A stretch of 64,000 nucleotides of DNA from Oscillospiraceae bacterium (GTDB taxonomy: Bacteria > Bacillota > Clostridia > Oscillospirales > Ruminococcaceae): the NCBI GenBank assembly GCA_031253495.1, contig JAIRWC010000037.1, positions 51,898-115,897 on the forward strand, read 5' to 3'. Shown one piece after another: positions 26,720 to 34,589 of the stretch (positions within the stretch are counted from its first letter, which is position 1; each line of letters opens with the position of its first letter). A program made the position numbers and the translations under genes. The notes below the pieces were generated by a model. It ran no database searches and had not been told where the DNA came from. It saw only the letters and a program-made list of their open reading frames with translations.

Positions 26720-27178
26720 ATGAGAAAAAAAACCACCCCGCCCAAAGACGTCATGCGACTGTGCGAGGAAATCGCGAAAGGGCACGAACGGCGGAAGAAG
26801 GCGTATGAAAGAAAACGCCTCGACATAATCTATTCAACGGGCGGCGGGTTCGTCGAATTAGGGAGAAATTCGGATATTTCCGACCCCGTCGCGAAAAAAA
26901 CGGAAAGGCTTGAAAACCTTGAAAAGGGGTTGGACGCCAAATTCATACGGGCGGTGGAGCAGTCGCTTTCGGCGTCGGGAACGGACGTCTCGTGGGAATC
27001 GCGGGAAAAACTGCGTAAGGCGCTGATGTTAAACTGTGAAAGCGGGCGCGATTATCCTTACGAACTGCTGGGAATAGACGAGTTTTCGCGGCGCGATTTT
27101 TACAGGAGGAAGGGGCGGTTTATCGCGGAGATAGCGTCGGCGCTCGGGCTGGCGGATTACGGCGCCGAAAGCGAATAG
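26720..27178 (+). CDS. Small protein of unknown function, layout like phage ArpU/RinA-type regulators
   Basis: A 152-residue charged protein that I do not recognise with certainty. It has a basic N-terminal helix (residues 10-35), a TGGGFVELGRNSDISDPVAKK segment, a helical middle and a C-terminal stretch FSRRDFYRRKGRFIAEIASALG that could be a recognition helix. Phage late-gene regulators of the ArpU/RinA type share this general plan, including the DPxAKK segment. It diverges from the XRE-immA operon and appears to share its operator. No other phage gene is visible. Confidence 0.5.
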   Translation: MRKKTTPPKDVMRLCEEIAKGHERRKKAYERKRLDIIYSTGGGFVELGRNSDISDPVAKKTERLENLEKGLDAKFIRAVEQSLSASGTDVSWESREKLRKALMLNCESGRDYPYELLGIDEFSRRDFYRRKGRFIAEIASALGLADYGAESE

Positions 27179-27185
27179 GTCCGCC

Positions 27186-28940
27186 TTATCTGATTTTTAT
27201 GTGCGTTTCACGCAGCTGCGTTTCGCTCGCCTCGCCCGGCGCGCCCAATAAAACGTCCTGCGCGTTGGAATTGAGAGGGAACGCGATTACCTCCCTCACG
27301 TTTTCCTCGCCCGATAAAATCATCAACAGCCTGTCAATCCCGAACGCCATACCCGCGTGGGGCGGCGCGCCAAACTTAAACGCCGAGTACAAAGCCCCGA
27401 ACTTCGCCTTGACGTCCTCTTCGGAAAACCCGGCTATCTCAAACGCCTTGACCATGACTTCGGCGTTGTGGTTGCGAACCGCCCCCGAAGCCAATTCCGT
27501 CCCGTTCAGCACAAAATCGTACTGATGGGCGAGAATATCGAACGGGTTCTTGTTATTGAGCGCGTCAAGCTCGCCTTGCGGCATTGAAAACGGATTATGC
27601 CCGAATTGCGGTTTCCCCCCGTCGCCCTCCTCGTAAAAGGGGAAGTCGGTTATCCAACAGGCGGCGAAACCGTCTTTTTTTATTATTCCCAAACGCGCCG
27701 CGACTTCGGCGCGGATTTCCCCCGCGAATTTCGCGGCGCGGGTTTCGGAGCCGTCGGCGATGAAATAAAGCGCGTCGTCGGGTTTCAGCCCCGCGCGGGC
27801 GCGGATTTCCTCCCGCGCCCCGTCGGTCAGGAATTTGTCGATGGGACCGAGGTACGCGCCGTCCCCGTCGACTTTAACGTAGCCTAAGCCCTTCATGCCT
27901 ATCGACAGGGCGAAGTCTTCCATGTTCTTGAAAAACGTCTTGGACCGAACCCCCATTCCCGGAACGCGAACGGCGCGGACGGTCTTGCCCGCGAAAGGTT
28001 TAAAATCGCTGTCGGCAAAAATATCGGAAACGTCGATTATAAACAGCGGGTTGCGCAAATCCGGCTTGTCCGTGCCGTATTTGAGCAAGGCTTCTTTAAA
28101 AGTTATCCTCGGAAAGGGGGCGGGGTTGTCAAAAGCGTTTTTGCCGCCGAACTTTTCGATAGCGGCCGATATGACCGCTTCGCCCGCGTCAAACACGTCG
28201 TCTTGCGTCGCGTACGCCATTTCAAGGTCAAGCTGATAAAATTCCCCCGCCGTTCTGTCGGCTCGCGCGTCTTCGTCGCGAAAGCAGGGAGCGATTTGAT
28301 AATAACGGTCAAAGCCCGAAACCATCAGCAACTGTTTAAAAATTTGCGGCGCTTGCGGCAACGCGTAGAATTTCCCGCGGTGTTTGCGGCTGGGAATGAG
28401 GAAATCCCTCGCCCCTTCCGGTGACGAAGCGGTGAGGATGGGCGTCTGCATTTCAAGGAATCCGAGGGCGTCCATTTGCTTTCGCATAAACGAGATTAGT
28501 TTTGAGCGCAGGACGACGGCGTCGTGTACCGCTTTGTTCCGCAGGTCAAGGAAGCGGTATTTCAGCCGCGTTTCCTCGTTCGTTTCCTTTGACGCGGAGG
28601 GTTCAAACGGCAGGTTTTCATACACCTGCCCTAAAATATCAAGCGTTTCGGCGACAATTTCAATCTCCCCGGTGCCGATTTTCGGGTTGAAGGTTTCGGG
28701 GGCGCGCCGTACAACCTTGCCGCTTATGCCGACCGAAGCCTCGCGGCGAACGTTTTCAAGCAGGGATTCGTTTTGCACGGTAATCTGTACCGACCCGTAA
28801 TGGTCGCGCAAATCAATGAACATTATCCCGCCGTGGTCGCGGATATTCTCCACCCATCCGGCGACGCGGACGGTTTTGCCCACGCTGCCGGAATTTAACG
28901 TCGCGGTGGTGTTGTCGCGGTACTTGTTGGGTTTAATCAT
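27186..28940 (-). CDS. aspS: Aspartyl-tRNA synthetase, second copy, predicted non-discriminating
   Basis: AspRS of 584 residues with OB anticodon domain, class II core (EGARDFLIPSR, CFRDEDARADR, motif 3 GIDRLLM) and bacterial insertion. The loop GWVENIRDHGGIMFIDLRD carries His36 at the place where enzymes that charge both tRNA-Asp and tRNA-Asn have His. ADRTAGEFYQLDLEM in place of ADRQPEFTQID resembles alphaproteobacterial AspRS more than the Bacillus type. It lies 43 nt after gatA in a gatC-gatA-aspS cluster. It is therefore likely to make Asp-tRNA-Asn for the amidotransferase. gatB is not in the window. Confidence 0.9.
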   Translation of the reverse strand: MIKPNKYRDNTTATLNSGSVGKTVRVAGWVENIRDHGGIMFIDLRDHYGSVQITVQNESLLENVRREASVGISGKVVRRAPETFNPKIGTGEIEIVAETLDILGQVYENLPFEPSASKETNEETRLKYRFLDLRNKAVHDAVVLRSKLISFMRKQMDALGFLEMQTPILTASSPEGARDFLIPSRKHRGKFYALPQAPQIFKQLLMVSGFDRYYQIAPCFRDEDARADRTAGEFYQLDLEMAYATQDDVFDAGEAVISAAIEKFGGKNAFDNPAPFPRITFKEALLKYGTDKPDLRNPLFIIDVSDIFADSDFKPFAGKTVRAVRVPGMGVRSKTFFKNMEDFALSIGMKGLGYVKVDGDGAYLGPIDKFLTDGAREEIRARAGLKPDDALYFIADGSETRAAKFAGEIRAEVAARLGIIKKDGFAACWITDFPFYEEGDGGKPQFGHNPFSMPQGELDALNNKNPFDILAHQYDFVLNGTELASGAVRNHNAEVMVKAFEIAGFSEEDVKAKFGALYSAFKFGAPPHAGMAFGIDRLLMILSGEENVREVIAFPLNSNAQDVLLGAPGEASETQLRETHIKIR

Positions 28941-28983
28941 TTTCGCCGTCCTCTCGGTTTGTTTACGCCGCGATATAATCTTT

Positions 28984-30423
28984 TCATTTTAAAAGGGTTT
29001 CCGCCGCGGACGGCGGGCAGTCCCACACGCCGGTCTCCCTTTCAAGGAAATCGGCTATTTGCAAGATTCTCGCCTCGTCAAATTCCCTCCCCGTTATCGA
29101 CATCCCTATGGGCAAGCCGTCCTTGTCCTTGCCGCAAGGGACGGAAACGCAGGGCAAACCCGTTATGTTCGCGAAAGCGGTGTACATGGAAGAGGAATAG
29201 TTTTTCATCAAATCAATCTTTTCGCCTATTTTGAAAGCGGTGCGCGGGAACGTAGGGGAAACAATCGCGTCGGCTTTTTCAAAAACCCCGTTAAACTCGC
29301 GAATTAACCGCCGCTTAACCGCCAAAGCCTTTTGGAAATACACGCCGCCGTCCGAAAGCATGATACCGCCGAGCATAAGTCTGCGCTTTACCTCGTCGCC
29401 GAACCCGCGCGTTCTGCTGTCGCGTATTCTCTCGTCACGCGCGCCCCCCGAGCCGCGCAGCCCGTATTCTTCGCCGTCGAAACGCGATAACGCCGATACC
29501 GCCTCGGCGCAGGATATTATCAAAAAAGCGGCGACGACGTAAGATAACGAGGGTATGGAAACCTCGGTCAGCTTAACGCCGTTTTTCTCCAACGCTTTGG
29601 CGGCGTTTAAAACCGCTTCGCGTATTTCGCCGTTTACGTCGTCGGAGAACAACTCTTTCGGCGTCGCGACCGTCAGCCCCGAAACGCCTTTCCCTATCTT
29701 CGCCGAGCAGGAACCGCGCGAGCCGCCGAGCAGCGCGTCCACCACGACGCCGCAGTCCTCCGCGCGTTTCGCCAACGGACCGACCACGTCGAAAGATTTT
29801 GAAAATTCCGTTATGCCTGTCCGTGAAATTCTGCCGTAGGTAGGCTTTAACCCCGTAATTCCGCAAAATGAGGCGGGCTGTCTGATTGAAGCGCCCGTAT
29901 CGGTTCCCAAAGCGAACGCGCAGCACGACGAAGCCACCGCCGCCGCGCTTCCGCCGGACGAACCGCCCGGAACGCGTTCGGGGGCAATCGGGTTGCGCAC
30001 GGCCCCGAACGCCGAGGTTTCGTTGGACTTACCCATGGCGAACTCGTCAAGGTTGGTTTTACCGATAAGCGCGTACCCCTGCTCTTTCAGGAGTTTCACA
30101 ACCTCGGCATCGCGGGAAGGCGTGAAGTTTTCGAGCATTTTCGAGCCGCAGGTCGTTTTTATACCGTCGGTGCATATATTGTCCTTAATCGCGGCGGGTA
30201 TTCCCGTAAGGGCGCGGGATTCGCCGGAATTTATAATTTTCTGGGCGGTTTCGGCGTTGGCAAGCGCCTCTTCCTCGGTTACGGAGATAAACGCGTTAAG
30301 CTCGGGGTTAAGCGTTTTGGCGCGGTTAAGGTATTCGCGGGTTAATTCCCCCGCGCCGATTAGCCTTTTGTCAAGGGCGGCGCGAAGCTGTTTCAGCGTA
30401 AGTTTGATAACGTCCATTGTCAA
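28984..30423 (-). CDS. gatA: Asp/Glu-tRNA amidotransferase subunit A
   Basis: The glutaminase subunit of GatCAB (479 residues), which supplies ammonia to amidate Asp-tRNA-Asn or Glu-tRNA-Gln. The amidase signature is intact: the Lys in AAIKDNICT and the Ser-Ser-Lys triad region VPGGSSGGSAAAVAS with GTDTGASIRQPASFCG. GLPIGMSITGREFDEA ends the catalytic core. It overlaps gatC by 4 nt and is followed by the second aspS. The partner GatB must be encoded elsewhere. Confidence 0.96.
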   Translation of the reverse strand: MTMDVIKLTLKQLRAALDKRLIGAGELTREYLNRAKTLNPELNAFISVTEEEALANAETAQKIINSGESRALTGIPAAIKDNICTDGIKTTCGSKMLENFTPSRDAEVVKLLKEQGYALIGKTNLDEFAMGKSNETSAFGAVRNPIAPERVPGGSSGGSAAAVASSCCAFALGTDTGASIRQPASFCGITGLKPTYGRISRTGITEFSKSFDVVGPLAKRAEDCGVVVDALLGGSRGSCSAKIGKGVSGLTVATPKELFSDDVNGEIREAVLNAAKALEKNGVKLTEVSIPSLSYVVAAFLIISCAEAVSALSRFDGEEYGLRGSGGARDERIRDSRTRGFGDEVKRRLMLGGIMLSDGGVYFQKALAVKRRLIREFNGVFEKADAIVSPTFPRTAFKIGEKIDLMKNYSSSMYTAFANITGLPCVSVPCGKDKDGLPIGMSITGREFDEARILQIADFLERETGVWDCPPSAAETLLK

Positions 30424-30608
30424 TCCGCAACTTTCGGTATAATACGGCGTACGCCGCCGTCCGCGGTTTCGTCGAACTTTTTGATTTTCTCGATAATCGA
30501 AATTAAGGCGCCCAGCTCCCCGGCGAGCTTTTCCTCCTCGCTTTCGGTGAAATTTAATTTTGACAGCTCCGACAATCTCGCGAAGGTGTGCTTGTCTATT
30601 CCGCTCAT
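30420..30608 (-). CDS. gatC: Asp/Glu-tRNA amidotransferase subunit C, compact form
   Basis: A 62-residue GatC, clearly shorter than the ~90-100 usual. The N-terminal helical part fits (FARLSELSKLNFTESEEEKLAGELGALISIIEKIKKFD), and it ends with IPKVAD, resembling the normal C-terminal strand, so the middle linker is missing. The track start is 15 codons upstream; ATG at 30608 overlaps the end of the DUF4358 gene (ATGA). Position directly before gatA supports the call. Confidence 0.8.
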   Translation of the reverse strand: MSGIDKHTFARLSELSKLNFTESEEEKLAGELGALISIIEKIKKFDETADGGVRRIIPKVAD

Positions 30609-31099
30609 ACGCTCTCCTCGAAAATTTCTTTCGCCTTTTCGCCGTCGCCGCAAATAAACATCACGACATAATCGCCGTTCGTTTCGATAACCGCGTTTTC
30701 AAGTTTATAAACCTCGGCGGGCAGATAATCCCGCCAAGATTTCAGCCGTTCTTGCGCGTATTTCTCAAAAAACTCCGCGGCTTCGGCGGCTTTATCCGCC
30801 GAAGCCATTTTTAAAACAACTATCTCGTCGGGGTTGGTTCCGGCGGGGTTGACGTAAAAAGACGCTTCGACGACGCCGTCGGCGTCAAGACCGTACTTGT
30901 ATTCCAAATCGTCGGCGGTCTTCGCCGTCATTTCGGGGAAATCGCCCCCCTCTATGATTGCCGCCGTAATCTCAGAAACGGGCTTCGACTCTTTTTCAGG
31001 CGCGACGCCGTCCGAAGCGAAAACGTCTTCAGCCGGTTTGCAGGAAGTCAATAACGATATAAATATTACCGAGAGTAACAGCGTCTTAATTCTTTTCAT
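30605..31099 (-). CDS. DUF4358-like lipoprotein
   Basis: A 164-residue predicted lipoprotein with signal MKRIKTLLLSVIFISLLTSC and lipobox Cys20. The rest fits the DUF4358 family found in Clostridia: a ferredoxin-like domain with EIVVLKMASADKAAEAAEFF and DYLPAEVYKLENAVIETNG. No function is known. It overlaps gatC by 4 nt and follows the SGNH hydrolase by 27 nt, so it is coupled to a translation operon, perhaps by chance of gene order. Confidence 0.75.
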   Translation of the reverse strand: MKRIKTLLLSVIFISLLTSCKPAEDVFASDGVAPEKESKPVSEITAAIIEGGDFPEMTAKTADDLEYKYGLDADGVVEASFYVNPAGTNPDEIVVLKMASADKAAEAAEFFEKYAQERLKSWRDYLPAEVYKLENAVIETNGDYVVMFICGDGEKAKEIFEESV

Positions 31100-31125
31100 G
31101 GAATTCCTTTCCTTAACAGCCGTTC

Positions 31126-32061
31126 CTATTCCAGTTCTGTCTGAACATACGACAGCAGCGCCTTATACGCCGAAACGGTGAGGTGCATCCCGTCCGGCTG
31201 AGCGTAATCGCCGCGCAAGTATCCCCCGTCGTCTTTCAAGAGGGCGGAAACGTCAATCAGAATACATCCGGTCTCTCTCGCCGCGCCGCGCAACAGGGAA
31301 TTGTACTCGTTAATCATGTCTATGGTAACGCTGTAATCGCTGCTCACGCTCGAAGCGACGGGCGGCACGGTGAGAATTACGGTTTCAATGCCCGGATAAG
31401 CCGATTTCAAGGAATTTACCAGCGTTTTCATGCTTTCCGATATCGAAGAGGCGTTCGCGGCGGCAAGCCCGTTGGTTCCGAGCATAATTACGACGCGGTC
31501 AAAATCCGCCGCCGTTTCAATCACGCCGCGGTTGTTGATTGTTTTAGACAAAGCCCCCGCCGGAGACAACCCGATATCCGCGAACACGTTTCCGGCGAAA
31601 ATCAGCCCGTATCCGCTCAATCCCGTAAAAATGGAATCGCCCACGAACAGCGTACCGGAGAAGAAACCCGCTTCATAATCGGTTCGCGGCGGAGACCCGT
31701 CGCCGCTTTCGCCGGGTTCGACAATCTCGCCGGGTTCGCCGGTCTCGCCGGGTTCGTCTGTTTCGCCGGGTTCGGAATCCGACGTAAGCGGAGCCTTCGT
31801 CATTTCGGGAACGAAAGTAGTATCGGCGGTTTCTTCCGATTCCGCGGATTCCGTTTCGTCGGGGGACGCCACAATCGTGGGGGACGTTTCCCCGCGCGAG
31901 GGTTCCGTACTTTGCGCGGGCAGGGGCGACGTCATATAAACGTACAGGAAAATGCCCAGCATTATCAAAATAACCGCAATCAGCAAATTTAACGCGACGA
32001 CGGCGGGCGTAAGCGACGTTTCCCGTTTGCTGTTTGAAAGACTGTGATTGTTCCGAGACAC
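31126..32061 (-). CDS. Membrane-anchored SGNH/GDSL hydrolase
   Basis: A 311-residue surface protein. Residues ~20-45 are one transmembrane segment, followed by an acidic Ser/Thr/Pro-rich linker with a repeated PGETDEPGETGEPGE unit, then an SGNH domain. Catalytic blocks are LFVGDSIFTGLSG (Ser), GTNGLAAANA (Asn region) and DGMHLTVSAYK (Asp-His). Such enzymes remove acyl or acetyl groups from sugars or lipids. The start is GTG after GGGGGG. First gene of the run leading to gatC-gatA-aspS. Confidence 0.82.
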   Translation of the reverse strand: MSRNNHSLSNSKRETSLTPAVVALNLLIAVILIMLGIFLYVYMTSPLPAQSTEPSRGETSPTIVASPDETESAESEETADTTFVPEMTKAPLTSDSEPGETDEPGETGEPGEIVEPGESGDGSPPRTDYEAGFFSGTLFVGDSIFTGLSGYGLIFAGNVFADIGLSPAGALSKTINNRGVIETAADFDRVVIMLGTNGLAAANASSISESMKTLVNSLKSAYPGIETVILTVPPVASSVSSDYSVTIDMINEYNSLLRGAARETGCILIDVSALLKDDGGYLRGDYAQPDGMHLTVSAYKALLSYVQTELE

Positions 32062-32093
32062 GGCGCGCCCCCCTTACGGAAATCATATGGGTT

Positions 32094-32122
32094 ATTATAC
32101 ATTATTTTCACCGGATATTCAA
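32094..32122 (-). promoter_or_regulatory. Sigma-A type promoter for the SGNH-DUF4358-gatCA-aspS run
   Basis: On the minus strand TTGAAT (32122-32117) and TATAAT (32099-32094) with a 17-nt spacer. No other clear promoter was seen down to aspS. Confidence 0.65.
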
Positions 32123-32147
32123 GTATTTTTTACAAATTTCGGGAAAA

Positions 32148-32211
32148 CGGGCGCCGCCGCGACGGCGCAACCCCGTTTAAATTCAAAACGCGAAGCATTT
32201 TGAATTTAAAC
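32148..32211 (+). repeat. Composite palindromic repeat (copy R3) upstream of ahcY
   Basis: GC palindrome GCGCCGCCGCGACGGCGC, then AACCCC, then the 37-nt palindrome (32175-32211; arms GTTTAAATTCAAAACGC and GCATTTTGAATTTAAAC with one mismatch). Same order as copy R2. It ends 15 nt before the ahcY promoter -35. Confidence 0.8.
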
Positions 32212-32225
32212 GACCGTAATATCTA

Positions 32226-32254
32226 TTGCAATTTCGGCGAGTATGTGTTATCAT
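32226..32254 (+). promoter_or_regulatory. Sigma-A type promoter for ahcY
   Basis: TTGCAA (32226-32231) and TATCAT (32249-32254) with a 17-nt spacer. Confidence 0.6.
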
Positions 32255-32288
32255 GGTACTATGCGGAAATGACGGGAGGAACGGTAAA

Positions 32289-33533
32289 ATGAGTGAAATT
32301 CGCGACGGGGGTCTGTGGGAAAGCGGAAAACGCAAGATTGACTGGGTGGAAAACAATATGCCTTTGCTTCGCGGGATAAAAGCCGAGTTTGAGAGGACTA
32401 AACCGTTCGCCGGGCTGAAGGTCGCCCTGTCGGTTCATTTGGAAGCGAAAACCGCCTATTTGTGTAAAACCTTCGCGGCGGGCGGCGCCGAAATGTTTAT
32501 AACGGGTTCAAATCCGCTTTCAACCCAAGACGACGTGGCGGCGGCGCTGGTCCGCGAAGGGCTCGGCGTCTACGCGTGGCACGGCGCCACCGACGACGAA
32601 TACCGCAGGCACGTCTCAAAGGTTATCGAAGCCGCCCCGAACATAATAATAGACGACGGCGGCGACTTAGTGAACCTTATCCATACGAAATACCCCGAAC
32701 TGCTTAAAAACGTCATAGGCGGCTGCGAGGAAACCACGACGGGCATCATCCGCCTGATTGCCATGAACAGGGTGGGCAAGCTCAAATTCCCGATGGCGCT
32801 GGTCAACGACGCGGATTGCAAGCATTTATTCGATAACCGCTACGGCACCGGGCAGTCGGTGTGGGACGGGATTAACCGTTCGACCAACCTGATTGTCGCG
32901 GGGAAAAACGTCGTCGTCGCCGGTTACGGCTGGTGCGGAAAGGGCGTCGCCATGCGCGCGAAAGGGTTGGGCGCGTCGGTAATCGTTACCGAAATCAACC
33001 CCGTCAAAGCGATGGAAGCGGTTATGGACGGTTTCAAGGTCATGCCCATGAACGAAGCGGCGAAAATCGGCGATTTTTTCATCACGGTAACGGGTTGCAA
33101 AGACGTCATAACAAAACCGGACTTTAACGTGATGAAAGACGGGGCGATTTGCTGCAACGCCGGGCACTTCGACGTGGAAGTCGACGTGGCGGGACTGAAA
33201 GCAATCGCGGTCGAGGAAAAACCGGCGCGCGACAATATAATGGGCTATCGCCTTAAAAACAACAACCGAATTTATATAATAGCCGAGGGCAGATTGGTGA
33301 ACCTTGCCGCGGGCGACGGGCATCCCGCCGAGATTATGGATATGTCGTTCGCCATCCAAGCGTTATCCGCGCTGTATATAATCAATAACAGGGACAAATT
33401 GAACGATATGATAATTCGCGTTCCGCGCGAGGTAGACCAAGAAGTGGCGAGAAAGCAACTGGGCTTCTGGGGCGCGAAAATCGATACGCTCACGCAAGAG
33501 CAGGAAAGGTATCTGGACAGTTGGGAAGCGTGA
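32289..33533 (+). CDS. ahcY: Adenosylhomocysteinase, short form
   Basis: S-adenosylhomocysteine hydrolase family (414 residues), splitting SAH into homocysteine and adenosine with bound NAD. The NAD-binding motif is VVVAGYGWCGKGVAMRAKG near residue 210. LSVHLEAKTAYL, CEETTTGIIRL and NAGHFDVEVD form the substrate and catalytic regions. The ATG at 32289 follows GGGAGG; the track start is upstream. It ends LTQEQERYLDSWEA, so the C-terminal tail with Lys and Tyr that reaches the neighbour's NAD site in long forms is missing, as in some thermophile and archaeal relatives. Inosyl-homocysteine as substrate is a possible alternative. Confidence 0.9.
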   Translation: MSEIRDGGLWESGKRKIDWVENNMPLLRGIKAEFERTKPFAGLKVALSVHLEAKTAYLCKTFAAGGAEMFITGSNPLSTQDDVAAALVREGLGVYAWHGATDDEYRRHVSKVIEAAPNIIIDDGGDLVNLIHTKYPELLKNVIGGCEETTTGIIRLIAMNRVGKLKFPMALVNDADCKHLFDNRYGTGQSVWDGINRSTNLIVAGKNVVVAGYGWCGKGVAMRAKGLGASVIVTEINPVKAMEAVMDGFKVMPMNEAAKIGDFFITVTGCKDVITKPDFNVMKDGAICCNAGHFDVEVDVAGLKAIAVEEKPARDNIMGYRLKNNNRIYIIAEGRLVNLAAGDGHPAEIMDMSFAIQALSALYIINNRDKLNDMIIRVPREVDQEVARKQLGFWGAKIDTLTQEQERYLDSWEA

Positions 33534-33578
33534 AACGCGCGGCGGCAATGATACGGATTATGAGGGGGGCGCGGAATA

Positions 33579-34589
33579 TTGACGGAAAGAACCGTTGTTC
33601 CGGACAGTCTTGAAGAGGTTCGGTCGCTTTTCGGCGATTTTGACGAAAATATAAAGATTGTCAGCGGGCGTTTCGGCGTGAAAATCGTCGGGAGGGGCGG
33701 CGAAATCAAGATTAACGGCGAAGACGAAAGCGTTTTCAGAGCCGCCGCGACCATTGAGAATATGCTCGGTCTTTTAAGGCGCGGGGAAACGCTTAACGAG
33801 CAAAGCGTCCGCTATATCGCGGACATGACGGGCGACGGTCGGGATGAGGAGCTTTCCGCGCTTGGCGGCGACTGCGTTTGCGTAACTTTCACCGGGAAGC
33901 CCGTCCGCCCGAAAACCGTGGGGCAAAAGCGCTATATTGAGAAAATCAGGAAAAACACCGTGATATTCGGGGTGGGGCCCGCCGGAACGGGCAAAACCTA
34001 TCTCGCCGTCGCGGAAGCCGTCCGCGCTTTCAAAGCGAGGGAGGCGCACAAGATTATCCTCACCCGCCCCGCCGTTGAAGCGGGGGAGAAATTAGGGTTT
34101 CTGCCGGGCGACCTGCAAAACAAAGTAGACCCTTACCTAAGACCGCTTTACGACGCGCTGTTCGATATGCTGGGGGCGGAATCGTTCGCCAAACACACGG
34201 AAAAAAACGTCATAGAGGTCGCCCCGCTCGCTTACATGAGGGGCAGAACGCTCGACGACAGTTTCATCATTCTCGACGAGGCGCAAAACACCACCCCCGA
34301 ACAAATGAAAATGTTTCTTACACGGCTGGGTTTTAACAGTAAAATGGTAATCACGGGCGATATAACCCAAATCGACCTCCCCGACGCGAAACGTTCCGGG
34401 CTCGTCGAGGCGGTCGGCGTTCTCGACGGTATAGAAGGCATAGCGCAATGCCGCCTGACCGATAAGGACGTGGTGCGGCACAGGCTGATTCAAGAAATAG
34501 TAAAGGCTTATGAAAAACGCGCGAACAAGGGGAATTTGCCCGTAAAAAACGGCGTGAAACGGTTTTATAAACTCAAAGGAAAGAAGTAA
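33579..34589 (+). CDS. PhoH-like ATPase
   Basis: A 336-residue PhoH-family (YbeZ-like) protein. An N-terminal KH-like domain (ENIKIVSGRFGVKIVGRGG) is followed by the ATPase with Walker A GPAGTGKTYLAVAEA, Walker B FIILDEAQNTT and GDITQIDLP. It starts at TTG 33579 after GAGGGGGG. Immediately followed by ybeY (1-nt overlap); the two products are thought to act together in ribosomal RNA handling. First gene of phoH-ybeY-dgkA-era-recO. Confidence 0.93.
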   Translation: MTERTVVPDSLEEVRSLFGDFDENIKIVSGRFGVKIVGRGGEIKINGEDESVFRAAATIENMLGLLRRGETLNEQSVRYIADMTGDGRDEELSALGGDCVCVTFTGKPVRPKTVGQKRYIEKIRKNTVIFGVGPAGTGKTYLAVAEAVRAFKAREAHKIILTRPAVEAGEKLGFLPGDLQNKVDPYLRPLYDALFDMLGAESFAKHTEKNVIEVAPLAYMRGRTLDDSFIILDEAQNTTPEQMKMFLTRLGFNSKMVITGDITQIDLPDAKRSGLVEAVGVLDGIEGIAQCRLTDKDVVRHRLIQEIVKAYEKRANKGNLPVKNGVKRFYKLKGKK

